Shown: positions 9,656-17,784, counted from the first letter of the stretch. The stretch: 64,000 bases of DNA from Listeria monocytogenes ATCC 19117 (GCF_000307025.1 NC_018584.1:868001-932000), one strand, 5' to 3'. Notes: generated from the sequence alone by a model not told the origin. Numbers and translations: made by a program.

Positions 9656-10546
9656 ATGGTTGCGTATGGTGAGTTAATTCGCGAAGTACGACTTTCAAAA
9701 GGATTGACGCAAAAAGAAGTTTATACAGGGGTAATTTCAAAATCATATGCAATAGGTTTTGAAAAAGGAAAACATGATATTACATTAGTACTATTTGAAG
9801 AAATTTTAGAACGAGTAATGCTAAGTTCGGATGAATTTTTCTTTATGAATAGAGGTTATTCTTTAGCGGAGGAAGACAATTTTTGGTACAAATTTGCAAA
9901 TGCAGCTAATCAAAAAAGTTTGGCAGACTTACAAGAATTATACCAAGAAGTGTTGCAGCAAACAGGAGATAGAGCCAATCTAAGAAAAGCAATTGTCCAC
10001 TCAAGAATGGAAATTAATGAACAATTTCTATTAAATAATCGATTTGACGTTAGTATTGTTTCTGAGAAAGATAAAGCAGTTATCCAAACGTATTTGTGGA
10101 AAGTCCAATCATGGACACTAGAAGAAATTCGGATTTTCGCTAATTCAGTGGACTATTTTGAAGAAGATGTACAAATTTATTTTTTTCAATTGGTCTTGAA
10201 GTCACTCGAAAAATATAAACATTACGATCGTGGCAAAAAAGTATTTTCCACGCTTCTATCCAATATAATTGAAGAACTAATTACCCGTAATCAATTAGAA
10301 TATGCCGCGCAATTATTAGAAATACTGCACGAACTGTCTTCTACGCATGACTGTGCTTTTTACCGGATTATGCATAATTACTATCAAGGCTTAATCTGGA
10401 TGAAAAATGACCAGGTCGAACAAGGCTTAAAAGAGTCTAAAAGTGCCATTCGAATTTTAGATGTACTGGATTACAAATCCCTTGCACAACTTTATAATAC
10501 ATTACTTCAACAGTTTTTAGAAAAAGAGAATATCCAAATAGTTTAA
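9656..10546 (+). CDS. Rgg/GadR/MutR-family transcriptional regulator
   Basis: A 296-residue protein with an XRE-type helix-turn-helix at about residues 5-60 (LIREVRLSKGLTQKEV, then KSYAIGFEKGKHDI), followed by a long all-helical region with Rgg/TPR-like character to the end. This is the length and layout of Rgg regulators, many of which respond to short secreted peptides. I found no convincing hydrophobic pheromone ORF next to it. GGAGA lies 9 bases before the ATG. A tandem repeat and a short palindrome (TTGTA-CA-TACAA, 9601-9612) upstream are possible operators. The next two genes, encoding a possible degenerate EAL protein and an LPXTG surface protein, are the likely targets. Confidence 0.8.
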   Translation: MVAYGELIREVRLSKGLTQKEVYTGVISKSYAIGFEKGKHDITLVLFEEILERVMLSSDEFFFMNRGYSLAEEDNFWYKFANAANQKSLADLQELYQEVLQQTGDRANLRKAIVHSRMEINEQFLLNNRFDVSIVSEKDKAVIQTYLWKVQSWTLEEIRIFANSVDYFEEDVQIYFFQLVLKSLEKYKHYDRGKKVFSTLLSNIIEELITRNQLEYAAQLLEILHELSSTHDCAFYRIMHNYYQGLIWMKNDQVEQGLKESKSAIRILDVLDYKSLAQLYNTLLQQFLEKENIQIV

Positions 10547-10554
10547 AGTAAAGC

Positions 10555-10582
10555 AGGTACCCGTAATAGGGTATCTTTTTTT
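10555..10582 (+). terminator. Terminator after the Rgg-like gene
   Basis: GGTACCC / GGGTATC stem with a 6-base loop and seven T. It runs directly into the palindrome that follows. Confidence 0.7.
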
Positions 10583-10602
10583 GGTCTTATATATAAGACC
10601 AA
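10581..10602. promoter_or_regulatory. Perfect 22-bp palindrome, candidate operator
   Basis: TTGGTCTTATA is followed immediately by its exact reverse complement. It lies between the Rgg-like gene's terminator and the next gene, where a promoter would be expected, so an operator for the Rgg-like protein or another dimeric regulator is the simplest reading. Confidence 0.55.
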
Positions 10603-10680
10603 ATGAGTTTTATGGCACATATGTTGTATTATTTGGAATGTACTAATTTTCACATGCTTTTTTGGAAAGGAGAGATTTTT

Positions 10681-11394
10681 ATATTAAATCAAAAATATCA
10701 ATTACTACTTCAAAATGAGTATGATACTAAAAGTGGTGATTTAGTCAAAAAAGAAATAGTTGCTATTAAAAAAACTAAAAATCTCTTGGAAGATCTAACT
10801 ACGCATTTGTTATGTGTTACAAATCAAACAGAGTATGGAAAATTTATCAATTGGTATGAAATGGAAGTTAAAAAAGTTCTACAAGTTTATCCCAATCAGC
10901 ACTTTATTGTTAAAATTTCCTTTCAACAATTATATTTTCGGGAAACAATGCTGTTGCTTGAGAATTTGCAGAAAGATAGCCGGCGAATAACGATTGAACT
11001 AGTTGGGGATAGTCAGATTAGCCCTAATTCAAAGGAACATTTTTCCGCAGAAGACAGTGACGCTTTTTTGAAAGGGAAGTTGAAAATGTTGAGAAAGTGG
11101 CATTATTTTATTTCAAAGCATATTGAAAGTGGTGCCATCGAACAAACGCTGATTTTTACGCCCTATATTGATGAATTGAAATATAGTTTAACGCAAAAGT
11201 CGAAGCTCTTAAACAATATTACAGAATTAAAGTTTTTTCTATCATTTTGGAAAAACTGGGCCGAACTTCGATTTGTTGATTTTTTAGTTTTAGTAGATGA
11301 AAAAAACGAATTTGTATCGTATGTACTTTTACCAGATGAATTAAATGTACGTTGCAAAATGTATGAGAACTTTGGAGGAATGGTCAGTGAGTAA
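10681..11394 (+). CDS. Uncharacterised protein, possible degenerate EAL-like domain; start codon unclear
   Basis: A soluble protein of about 237 residues without signal or membrane segment. The stretch HFIVKISFQQL, then about 20 residues later RITIELVGDSQI, resembles the 'VNLSxxQL ... LELEITES' strands of EAL phosphodiesterase domains. The EAL tripeptide, metal ligands and DDFG motif are absent, so it would be inactive; this resemblance is weak and by eye. The frame is open from ATG 10603, with another ATG at 10654, but neither has a ribosome site. A strong AAAGGAG at 10666-10672 has only ATA at 10681 at proper distance. The stop overlaps the start of the next gene by 8 bases, so the two are probably co-translated. 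Confidence 0.55.
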   Translation: MLNQKYQLLLQNEYDTKSGDLVKKEIVAIKKTKNLLEDLTTHLLCVTNQTEYGKFINWYEMEVKKVLQVYPNQHFIVKISFQQLYFRETMLLLENLQKDSRRITIELVGDSQISPNSKEHFSAEDSDAFLKGKLKMLRKWHYFISKHIESGAIEQTLIFTPYIDELKYSLTQKSKLLNNITELKFFLSFWKNWAELRFVDFLVLVDEKNEFVSYVLLPDELNVRCKMYENFGGMVSE

Positions 11395-12391
11395 AAATGT
11401 AAAAAAAATAGTGATAACAATCTTAGCATTAATAATGACAGTAGGATTGGCGAGTGGGTTTATCTCACCTATAAAAGCAAGTGCAGCCACAAATAATTTC
11501 ACGGTTAAAGTGGAATATGTTGATGCAGACGGAGCCGAGATTGCTCCTTCAGATACATTAACTGATTATCATTATGTATCTACACCAAAAGATATTCCTG
11601 GCTATAAATTAAGAGAAATACCTCATAATGCGACAGGCAATATCACAGATACTGGGATTATCGTGCGTTACATATATGATAAAATAATCGATGTAAGCTA
11701 CGTAGATGAAACTGGCAAAGACTTATTACCAGTAGTAGAAATCATCGATAGCGAAGCAGCTATTTTAGAGACAATACCTGACTATACATTTGTAAGAAAA
11801 GACATTAGCATAGATGGCTTGCATATCATTTTTCGCTATAAAAAGAATATTTCTACCATTCCAGAGTTCGGGAAACCGAATCAAGTCACTGTAAATTATC
11901 TGGATGAAAACAATACTTCAATTGCCCCGTCATTATATTTGAGCGGACTTTTCAACGAAGCATACAATGTTCCGATGAAAAAAATTAAAGGTTATACTTT
12001 ATTAAAATACGATTCGGAAATTCTTGGCGTTTTTACCGAATCACCACAAACAATCAACATCATTTATCAAAAAAAAGCGCCTGAGCAAGCACCAAGCATG
12101 GAACCATTACCTGATACAGCTGTTCCAGAAAATCCGCCAGTAGAAAAAGCAAAAATAAAGAAATCAAAAATAGAAACCACAGAAAAGCGAACTATATCAA
12201 AAGCAAAAATCGAACCAAAAGCATTGAAATTAACCAAAGTTGAACAAAAAAAACAAGAGACGAAAGATCGCTTGCCAAAAACAGGTGATAGCTCGGTAAA
12301 TTTATTAATTACGTGCCTCGGAATTATTGCCATATCGTGTGGCGTTTACTTACTCGTACAACAAAGCCAGAAGCGTTGTCGTAAAGAATAG
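11387..12391 (+). CDS. LPXTG-anchored surface protein with MucBP repeats
   Basis: A cell-wall protein attached by sortase A. It has an N-terminal signal peptide (KKIVITILALIMTVG, cleavage near ASAAT). Three MucBP-type repeats of about 65 residues begin near residues 36, 100 and 165 (V.VEYVDADG, IDVSYVDETG, VTVNYLDENN, each ending near a Y-I-Y or F-R-Y strand). A Lys/Pro-rich wall-spanning spacer follows. The sorting signal is LPKTG near residue 295, with a hydrophobic segment and a KRCRKE tail. Such repeats bind mucin or glycans in relatives. GTG at 11387 is chosen because TTGGAGG lies 8 bases before it; it overlaps the upstream gene. The 335-residue size is small for the class. Confidence 0.9.
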   Translation: MSKNVKKIVITILALIMTVGLASGFISPIKASAATNNFTVKVEYVDADGAEIAPSDTLTDYHYVSTPKDIPGYKLREIPHNATGNITDTGIIVRYIYDKIIDVSYVDETGKDLLPVVEIIDSEAAILETIPDYTFVRKDISIDGLHIIFRYKKNISTIPEFGKPNQVTVNYLDENNTSIAPSLYLSGLFNEAYNVPMKKIKGYTLLKYDSEILGVFTESPQTINIIYQKKAPEQAPSMEPLPDTAVPENPPVEKAKIKKSKIETTEKRTISKAKIEPKALKLTKVEQKKQETKDRLPKTGDSSVNLLITCLGIIAISCGVYLLVQQSQKRCRKE

Positions 12392-12395
12392 AAAA

Positions 12396-12435
12396 TAAAA
12401 ACAAGCAATCCGAAAATAGGATTGCTTGTTTTTTT
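12396..12435. terminator. Bidirectional terminator between the MucBP gene and psiE
   Basis: AAACAAGCAATCC / GGATTGCTTGTTT, a 13-bp stem with A run before and T run after, serving both convergent genes. Confidence 0.85.
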
Positions 12436-12847
12436 ACCCTTCTCGTTTAAGCATCTTTGTATTAGCTAAAAACAGTGCAGCGACGAGTAAAAGAATCGCG
12501 CCTGAAAGTATTAGCGTCGAAGTTGCGCTAGAGTGGTCGACAATAATAAATCGAATAATCGCTGTGATACCAATATAAATGAAATAGCGCAGCGGGAAAT
12601 GAAAATGAGATTCGAAATATTTAACAATCAGCGCAATAAATTCAAAGTAAAGGAAAAACGTCAAAATATCTTGTGTCATATAATAGTAAGAAACGTCTGT
12701 ATCTAAAAAGAAAATATTATTGAAAATCGTAAATGCCTCTCTAATTAAAAAAGCAACAAGGGTAAAACCGACCATAATAAGCGCCAGATTTAGGGTGATT
12801 CGTAGCAGGATGGGAACAATAGAAGAAATTTTTTCTAATCGTTTCAT
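12434..12847 (-). CDS. psiE: PsiE-like inner membrane protein
   Basis: A 137-residue protein with four hydrophobic helices and the conserved family pattern [30 protein letters not shown], matching PsiE (phosphate-starvation-inducible E), whose function is unknown. The reading frame extends to a TTG at 12865, but that codon overlaps the ribosome site AAAGGAGG, so ATG 12847 with 6-7 base spacing is chosen. It is divergent from the ABC transporter gene and convergent with the MucBP gene. Confidence 0.8.
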
Positions 12848-12875
12848 CAGTTGCCTCCTTTCCAAAAACGATATC

Positions 12876-12960
12876 GCTTTTTTAGTTATTTTACACTATA
12901 ATGGGAACCATGACTATTTTTAAGGGGGGATTGTTATTCTAAAACGCTTTTTTAGTTATT
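12876..12960. repeat. 16-bp direct repeat around the ABC gene start
   Basis: CGCTTTTTTAGTTATT occurs at 12876-12891 in the promoter region and again at 12945-12960 inside the first codons of the ABC gene. A local duplication or chance AT-rich similarity are both possible. Confidence 0.5.
12897..12902 (+). promoter_or_regulatory. Candidate -10 box of the ABC half-transporter gene
   Basis: Perfect TATAAT, 20 bases before the Shine-Dalgarno. The -35 region at 17-base spacing is poor (TCGCTT). Confidence 0.4.
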
Positions 12961-14657
12961 ATAAGCCGTATCGAACACTTTTTATCATTGACTTTGGTTG
13001 CGCCGTCTTAGCAGCTATTTTGGAGCTGGCTTTTCCAGTCGCGGTTAACCACGTGATTGATACATTACTTCCAGGAAAAGATTTTGGGCTGATTATTACT
13101 GCGGCACTTGCCTTATTATTCTTCTACATACTTAACACATTTATGCAGTACATTGTCACTTATTTTGGACATATGCTTGGTCTTAACATAGAAACAGATA
13201 TGCGTAGAGATTTATTCAGTCATTTGCAAAAACAACCATTTGGCTTTTACGACAATCAGAAAACCGGAAAATTGATGTCACGAATGACGACTGACTTATT
13301 TGAAATTGGTGAAGTAGCGCATCATGGTCCAGAAGATATTTTTATTTCGATTATGTCCCTTTTCGGTGCTTTTTTCTTAATGTTGAATATCAATGTGAAA
13401 TTAGCGATTTCGACGTTTATTCTAGTACCGATTTTGACTGTATTAATTGTTTACTTCAACAAACGAATGACCAAAGTAACAACCGGGATTTTTAAAGATT
13501 TAGGGAATTTTAATGCTGGAGTGGAAAATGCAATTAGCGGGGTGCGTGTCGTGCAAGCATTCGCCAACGAACCACATGAAAAAGGGCGTTTTAGAGTGCT
13601 CAACCAAGCGTATCGTCAGTCAAAATTAATGTTCTACAAAGTGATGGGCTTGAGTTTTTCGTTTAACTATTTTCTGATGCGATTGATTAGTTTATTTGCC
13701 CTTTTATTCGGAGCTTATTTTACGATTAATGGCGAAATATCATACGGGGAATTTGTCGGATTTATCTTGCTAACAAACGTGTTCATTCGACCAATCGAGA
13801 AAATCAACAACGTAATCGAAAGCTATCCAAAAGGCTTTGCAGGGTTTAAGCGATTCCTAGAAGTCATGGATACAGAACCAGCAATCCAAGACGAAAAAGA
13901 CGCAAAACCAGCCAAGGCGTTCCGCGGTGACATTGCTTACAACCATGTATCTTTTGAATATAGCGATGGGAAAAATGTGCTAAATCATATAAATCTTTCT
14001 ATCAAAGCCGGCGAAACCGTTGCCTTTGTTGGGCCAAGTGGAGCTGGGAAAACGACGATTTGTAATTTGTTACCACGTTTTTACGATGTGTCAGCTGGAG
14101 AGATTACAATTGACGGTGAAAATATTAAACGATTTACTTTACCGTCTTTACGAGCACAAATCGGTGTCGTGCAACAAGATGTCTTTTTGTTTTCCGGTAC
14201 AGTTCGCGAAAATATTGCGTACGGAAAATTAGACGCTAGCGATGAAGAAATCGAGCATGTCGTGAAACTTGCCCATCTTTCCAAGGTAGTAGAAGAAATG
14301 CCAGATGGTCTTGACACCATCATTGGTGAGCGCGGAGTCAAACTTTCTGGGGGACAAAAACAACGGTTAGCTATTGCGCGAATGTTTTTGAAGAACCCAC
14401 CGATTTTAATTTTAGATGAAGCGACGTCAGCACTTGATACGGAAACAGAGCAAGTGATTCAAGCCTCGCTAGAAGAGTTAGCGGAAGGAAGAACGACTTT
14501 AATTATCGCGCACAGACTCGCAACGATTAAGCATGCCGATCGAATTATCGTTGTAAATGAAACGGGCATCGCAGAAACTGGGACGCATAATGAGCTTTTA
14601 GCGCAAGATAATGGTGCCTATAAGCGATTATATGATGCTCAGTTTAATACGATTTAA
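12936..14657 (+). CDS. ABC half-transporter, fused permease and ATPase, apparent ATT start
   Basis: An exporter-type half-transporter (573 residues from ATT) that would work as a dimer. The N-terminal six-helix domain is followed by an ATPase domain from about residue 345, with Walker A GPSGAGKTT, Q-loop VQQDVFLF, signature LSGGQKQR, Walker B ILILDEATSALD and the H-loop AHRLATI. The first standard codon in frame is TTG 13020, which would delete most of helix 1 and has no ribosome site. The frame actually opens after TAA 12921; AAGGGGGG at 12922-12929 is followed 6 bases later by ATT (12936), giving (M)LKRFFSYYKPYRTLF, the normal N-terminus of this family. There is no ATG, GTG or TTG between the stop and 13020. 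Substrate unknown. Confidence 0.85.
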   Translation: MLKRFFSYYKPYRTLFIIDFGCAVLAAILELAFPVAVNHVIDTLLPGKDFGLIITAALALLFFYILNTFMQYIVTYFGHMLGLNIETDMRRDLFSHLQKQPFGFYDNQKTGKLMSRMTTDLFEIGEVAHHGPEDIFISIMSLFGAFFLMLNINVKLAISTFILVPILTVLIVYFNKRMTKVTTGIFKDLGNFNAGVENAISGVRVVQAFANEPHEKGRFRVLNQAYRQSKLMFYKVMGLSFSFNYFLMRLISLFALLFGAYFTINGEISYGEFVGFILLTNVFIRPIEKINNVIESYPKGFAGFKRFLEVMDTEPAIQDEKDAKPAKAFRGDIAYNHVSFEYSDGKNVLNHINLSIKAGETVAFVGPSGAGKTTICNLLPRFYDVSAGEITIDGENIKRFTLPSLRAQIGVVQQDVFLFSGTVRENIAYGKLDASDEEIEHVVKLAHLSKVVEEMPDGLDTIIGERGVKLSGGQKQRLAIARMFLKNPPILILDEATSALDTETEQVIQASLEELAEGRTTLIIAHRLATIKHADRIIVVNETGIAETGTHNELLAQDNGAYKRLYDAQFNTI

Positions 14658-14700
14658 CGAGTAAAAACTTTCGGGTTTTAGGAAATATTTTACTAAAAGG

Positions 14701-14746
14701 AAAGCAGGAATTATTTGGGAACCCCAAGATAATTCCTGCTTTTTTA
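14701..14746 (+). terminator. Strong terminator after the ABC half-transporter
   Basis: Stem AAAGCAGGAATTAT / ATAATTCCTGCTTT with an inner TTGGG/CCCAA extension, then a T run. Confidence 0.9.
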
Positions 14747-14757
14747 TTTTCTGCATG

Positions 14758-14800
14758 ATAACAAGTGTTAATGACGGAAATAGAATTTCTGTTTTATATT
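14758..14800 (+). promoter_or_regulatory. PrfA box and -10 of the hexose-phosphate transporter
   Basis: ATAACAAGTGTTAA at 14758-14771 differs from the PrfA consensus TTAACA-NN-TGTTAA at one position. A -10-like TTATAT (14794-14799) follows 22 bases after the box, the spacing of PrfA-activated promoters. The leader to the ATG is about 145 bases. Confidence 0.85.
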
Positions 14801-14876
14801 TTTAGCAGCGCAAAAGGGGAAATAAAGCATTTGGACAGCAGAGGTGATTGCTTTAGAAAAATTGATAGACTTTATA

Positions 14877-14890
14877 TGGAAACGTTTGCG
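14877..14890. promoter_or_regulatory. Candidate CcpA cre-like site in the hpt leader
   Basis: TGGAAACGTTTGCG resembles TGWAANCGNTNWCA with two mismatches. It lies between the PrfA promoter and the start codon. Weak; based on consensus match only. Confidence 0.3.
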
Positions 14891-14950
14891 TAATAATGCT
14901 CATCGCATTCTAAATTTGGAATGAAAATTACACTTGAAAGGAAATTTATA

Positions 14951-16336
14951 ATGTCATTATTCAGTTTAAAAAGAAAGAACTATTTTGTTCCACTAGAAAT
15001 TCAAAGGCAACAATGGTTCAAACACTTTATCGTTGCATTTATGTCTGTATTTATTTGTTATCTAACGGTCTATCTTCTAAGGAATAACTTTAAAGCAGCT
15101 CAGACATTGTTAATTGAGCAGAACCATTTCAGCACCACAGAACTAGGAATGATTGGTTTAGCTTTTTCTGTTATGTACGGAATTGGAAAAACGATTTTAG
15201 GGTATGCCGTGGATGGAAGAAATGCTAAAAAAATAATGAGTTTTTTATTAGGGATTTCCGCCATTATATCAATTATTATTGGAATACTTTTAGTTACAAA
15301 GCAAGCAACAGTGGGTATATTGTTTATCCTTTGGGGAGCAAATGGATTTGTGCAATCACCAGGTGGACCGGCTTCCTATTCAACTATCACACGATGGACG
15401 CCAAAATTGAAAAGAGGAAGATGGTTAGGCTTTTGGAATGCCTCGCATAATATAGGTGGTGCTTTAGCGGGAATTGTTGCTTTTTGGGGTGCGACTACTT
15501 TCTTTAATGGCGGGGCAGGGGGAATGTTTATCGTTCCGGGTATCATTGCGATCATCATTGCAATTATTTGCTTCTCCGTGGGGCATGATGAACCAGAAGA
15601 ATTAGGATGGAACTCTGCCGCTGAAATTTTTGAAGAGCGAGAAGAACAAGGAGAATCGGAGACAAAAGACCTTTCTAGATTTCAAATTTTGTGTCGATTT
15701 GTTATTAATAATCCTTGGGTATGGACTTTATGTGTCATAAATATATTCATCTATATTGTTAGAATTGGTATTGATAATTGGGCGCCCGTTTATTGTATTC
15801 AAGCGCTAGGATGGAGCACAAAAGATGCAATTATGACTATTTCTTTTTTTGAAATTGGAGCATTGCTAGGTTCATTATCGTGGGGCTGGCTCTCAGATAT
15901 TATGAAAGGCCGCCGTATGCTTTGCTCTATTATTGCAGTTGTCATTGAATTTTTCATGTTAATTAGTTACTCGCAAGTTACAAGTGTTTATAGCATGTAT
16001 ACGGTATTATTTATTTTAGGATTCTTAGTATTTGGCCCCCAACTTTTAATTGGCGTGTCGGTGATAGAGTTTGTTCCTAGAAATGCTTTAGCTGTAACAA
16101 ATGGCTTAACTGGAACGTTTGCATACTTATTCGGAGATTCTTTTGCTAAAGTCTTTCTAGGATATATCGCAGACCCAACAAAAGCGGGTATACAAATATT
16201 TGGCTATACTTTACACGGCTGGGGCGCAACTTTTACCATTATGTTTACAGCTTTAATTATTGCAGGCTTAATGATGATTCCAGTTGCATTAAAACAAGAG
16301 AAAATCATCCGACAAGCAAAAGTTTTACATCTATAA
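14951..16336 (+). CDS. hpt: Hexose-phosphate:phosphate antiporter (UhpT/Hpt)
   Basis: A 12-helix major facilitator of the organophosphate:phosphate antiporter family that takes up glucose-6-phosphate and related sugar phosphates from host cytosol and is known in Listeria to admit fosfomycin. Family features include the N-terminal (Q)RQQWFKHF and YLLRNNFKAAQ, the loop YAVDGRNAKK, GANGFVQSPGGPASYSTITRW and KGRRM. ATG 14951 is preferred over 14921 because GAAAGGA lies about 9 bases upstream. The PrfA box about 180 bases upstream places it in the virulence regulon. The gene is monocistronic and ends at a bidirectional terminator shared with the efflux gene. Confidence 0.95.
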   Translation: MSLFSLKRKNYFVPLEIQRQQWFKHFIVAFMSVFICYLTVYLLRNNFKAAQTLLIEQNHFSTTELGMIGLAFSVMYGIGKTILGYAVDGRNAKKIMSFLLGISAIISIIIGILLVTKQATVGILFILWGANGFVQSPGGPASYSTITRWTPKLKRGRWLGFWNASHNIGGALAGIVAFWGATTFFNGGAGGMFIVPGIIAIIIAIICFSVGHDEPEELGWNSAAEIFEEREEQGESETKDLSRFQILCRFVINNPWVWTLCVINIFIYIVRIGIDNWAPVYCIQALGWSTKDAIMTISFFEIGALLGSLSWGWLSDIMKGRRMLCSIIAVVIEFFMLISYSQVTSVYSMYTVLFILGFLVFGPQLLIGVSVIEFVPRNALAVTNGLTGTFAYLFGDSFAKVFLGYIADPTKAGIQIFGYTLHGWGATFTIMFTALIIAGLMMIPVALKQEKIIRQAKVLHL

Positions 16337-16370
16337 GTTGAAAAGTAATGAGTGAAGATAAACTAATTAC

Positions 16371-16411
16371 TAAAAAGGTATCCTAATTAATAGTATAAGG
16401 ATACCTTTTTC
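16371..16411. terminator. Bidirectional terminator between hpt and the MFS efflux gene
   Basis: AAAAAGGTATCCT / AGGATACCTTTTT, a 13-bp stem flanked by A and T runs. Confidence 0.85.
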
Positions 16412-16443
16412 ATTACAAAATGGTTTGTTAAATACGAAAAACA

Positions 16444-17655
16444 TTATTTTGCTAAAGAAGTCTTTTTATAAAGAATAAAAATTGCAACAGTGATTAAAAG
16501 GACACCCATAATAGCAGGAGCAGCATGGCCAAGCGTAATATAAAGTTGCCCACCGATAACGGGTCCGATAATACGCGCCACCGACTGAATGGCTTGGCTA
16601 CCTCCTTGAATCCGACCTTGTTCGCTAGCGCTAGCAGATTTTGAAACCATGCCGTTAAACGAAGGTCCGAAAATCGAGTCGCCAAAACCGAAAACGAACA
16701 TCCCGATAACAAGTAGCGGCGCAAGTGTGAAAATCGAGGAAGCTGCAATAAGCAAATAGCCAATAATCTCAGCAATCATCCCCAAAATAGCTATTTGTTT
16801 GTCCGTTAACTTGAGTAGTAATTTTGGCATAACAAAAGCTTGCGACAAGATATCTTGAATTCCCATAATGGAAAACATCATCCCAATTAAAGCTGGCTTC
16901 CAACTGAAACTATCAATGGCGAATTGAGACATGACAGCTTGCAAGGAACCATTAGGAACCCAAATGAAAAATGCAGCAATCAGTAAACGTCCTAAGTTTT
17001 TGATGGTCAGAATTTTAAGCAGCTGGGAAAAAGGATTGAGTCGCATAAGCGGAATTCGTTTTAAACGATTTGCTTCTTCTAAACTCTCAGGCATGTAGAA
17101 ATAACCGAATAAAAAGTTGATGAAAGTAATCGCTGCTCCAAAGAAAAATGGCATTGCGTAACCAAAGTGGGCAAGCAATCCACCGAAAGCCGGACCAAGC
17201 GCAGCACCCGCACCAGCTGCAGCGCTAACCCAACCAAAGTATTTCGTCCGCTCCTCTTGAGGCGTAATATCAGCAAAGAAAGCAAATAGTGTACTTATGC
17301 TACCACCAGTGATTCCTTCAAAAATTCGACCAAGAAAGAGCACCCAAAGCGCCCCACCAAGACCGAAAATAAAGTAACCAATCGCAGAGCCGATAAAACA
17401 AATGAGTAACACTGGTCGTCTGCCAAATCTGTCACTTAAAGCACCAAGACCAGGCGCAGCAAAGAACACGCAAAGCGCATAAACAGATGTGAGCAGTGTC
17501 ACCATAAGCGCTTGATCACTAGCATTTGTTACGTAAGGTGTTACGAGAAACGGGACAACGGGCATAATAATACTAAACCCCATCCCACAAAGGAAGACAG
17601 ATATAAGACCGAAAAGTAAAGTTTTCTTATTAATAATAGATTTAGTTGAAGACAT
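16444..17655 (-). CDS. TetA-like MFS drug efflux transporter
   Basis: A 403-residue, 12-helix DHA1-type transporter. Motif A is present in the loop between helices 2 and 3 (GALSDRFGRRPVLL). Motif C-like glycines are in helix 5 (AAGAGAALGPAFGG), which marks a drug:H+ antiporter, and similarity is closest to the tetracycline-efflux branch. Whether it exports tetracycline cannot be told from sequence. TAGGAG lies 6 bases before the ATG. It sits 129 bases downstream of a MarR gene on the same strand, but a terminator and a separate promoter with an inverted repeat lie between them. Confidence 0.85.
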   Translation of the reverse strand: MSSTKSIINKKTLLFGLISVFLCGMGFSIIMPVVPFLVTPYVTNASDQALMVTLLTSVYALCVFFAAPGLGALSDRFGRRPVLLICFIGSAIGYFIFGLGGALWVLFLGRIFEGITGGSISTLFAFFADITPQEERTKYFGWVSAAAGAGAALGPAFGGLLAHFGYAMPFFFGAAITFINFLFGYFYMPESLEEANRLKRIPLMRLNPFSQLLKILTIKNLGRLLIAAFFIWVPNGSLQAVMSQFAIDSFSWKPALIGMMFSIMGIQDILSQAFVMPKLLLKLTDKQIAILGMIAEIIGYLLIAASSIFTLAPLLVIGMFVFGFGDSIFGPSFNGMVSKSASASEQGRIQGGSQAIQSVARIIGPVIGGQLYITLGHAAPAIMGVLLITVAIFILYKKTSLAK

Positions 17656-17687
17656 GTAATACTCCTATCGATTGTAATTAGTGTCCT

Positions 17688-17730
17688 AGGAAACATAATT
17701 AGCTTAACTCGTTTTTGTTTCCTTGTCAAC
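17688..17730 (-). promoter_or_regulatory. Promoter and candidate MarR operator of the MFS gene
   Basis: On the minus strand, a consensus TTGACA -35 is followed by a weak -10. An inverted repeat AGGAAAC ... GTTTCCT (arms at 17688-17694 and 17717-17723) spans the promoter, the position expected for a repressor site. Confidence 0.5.
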
Positions 17731-17743
17731 AAAAATAAAACAA

Positions 17744-17777
17744 TAAAAAACAACCTAACTTGAAAAATTAGGCTGTT
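17744..17777 (-). terminator. Terminator after the marR gene
   Basis: Minus strand AACAGCCTAA / TTAGGTTGTT with a short loop and a T run. It separates the regulator from the MFS gene. Confidence 0.7.
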
Positions 17778-17784
17778 ACTAGGT

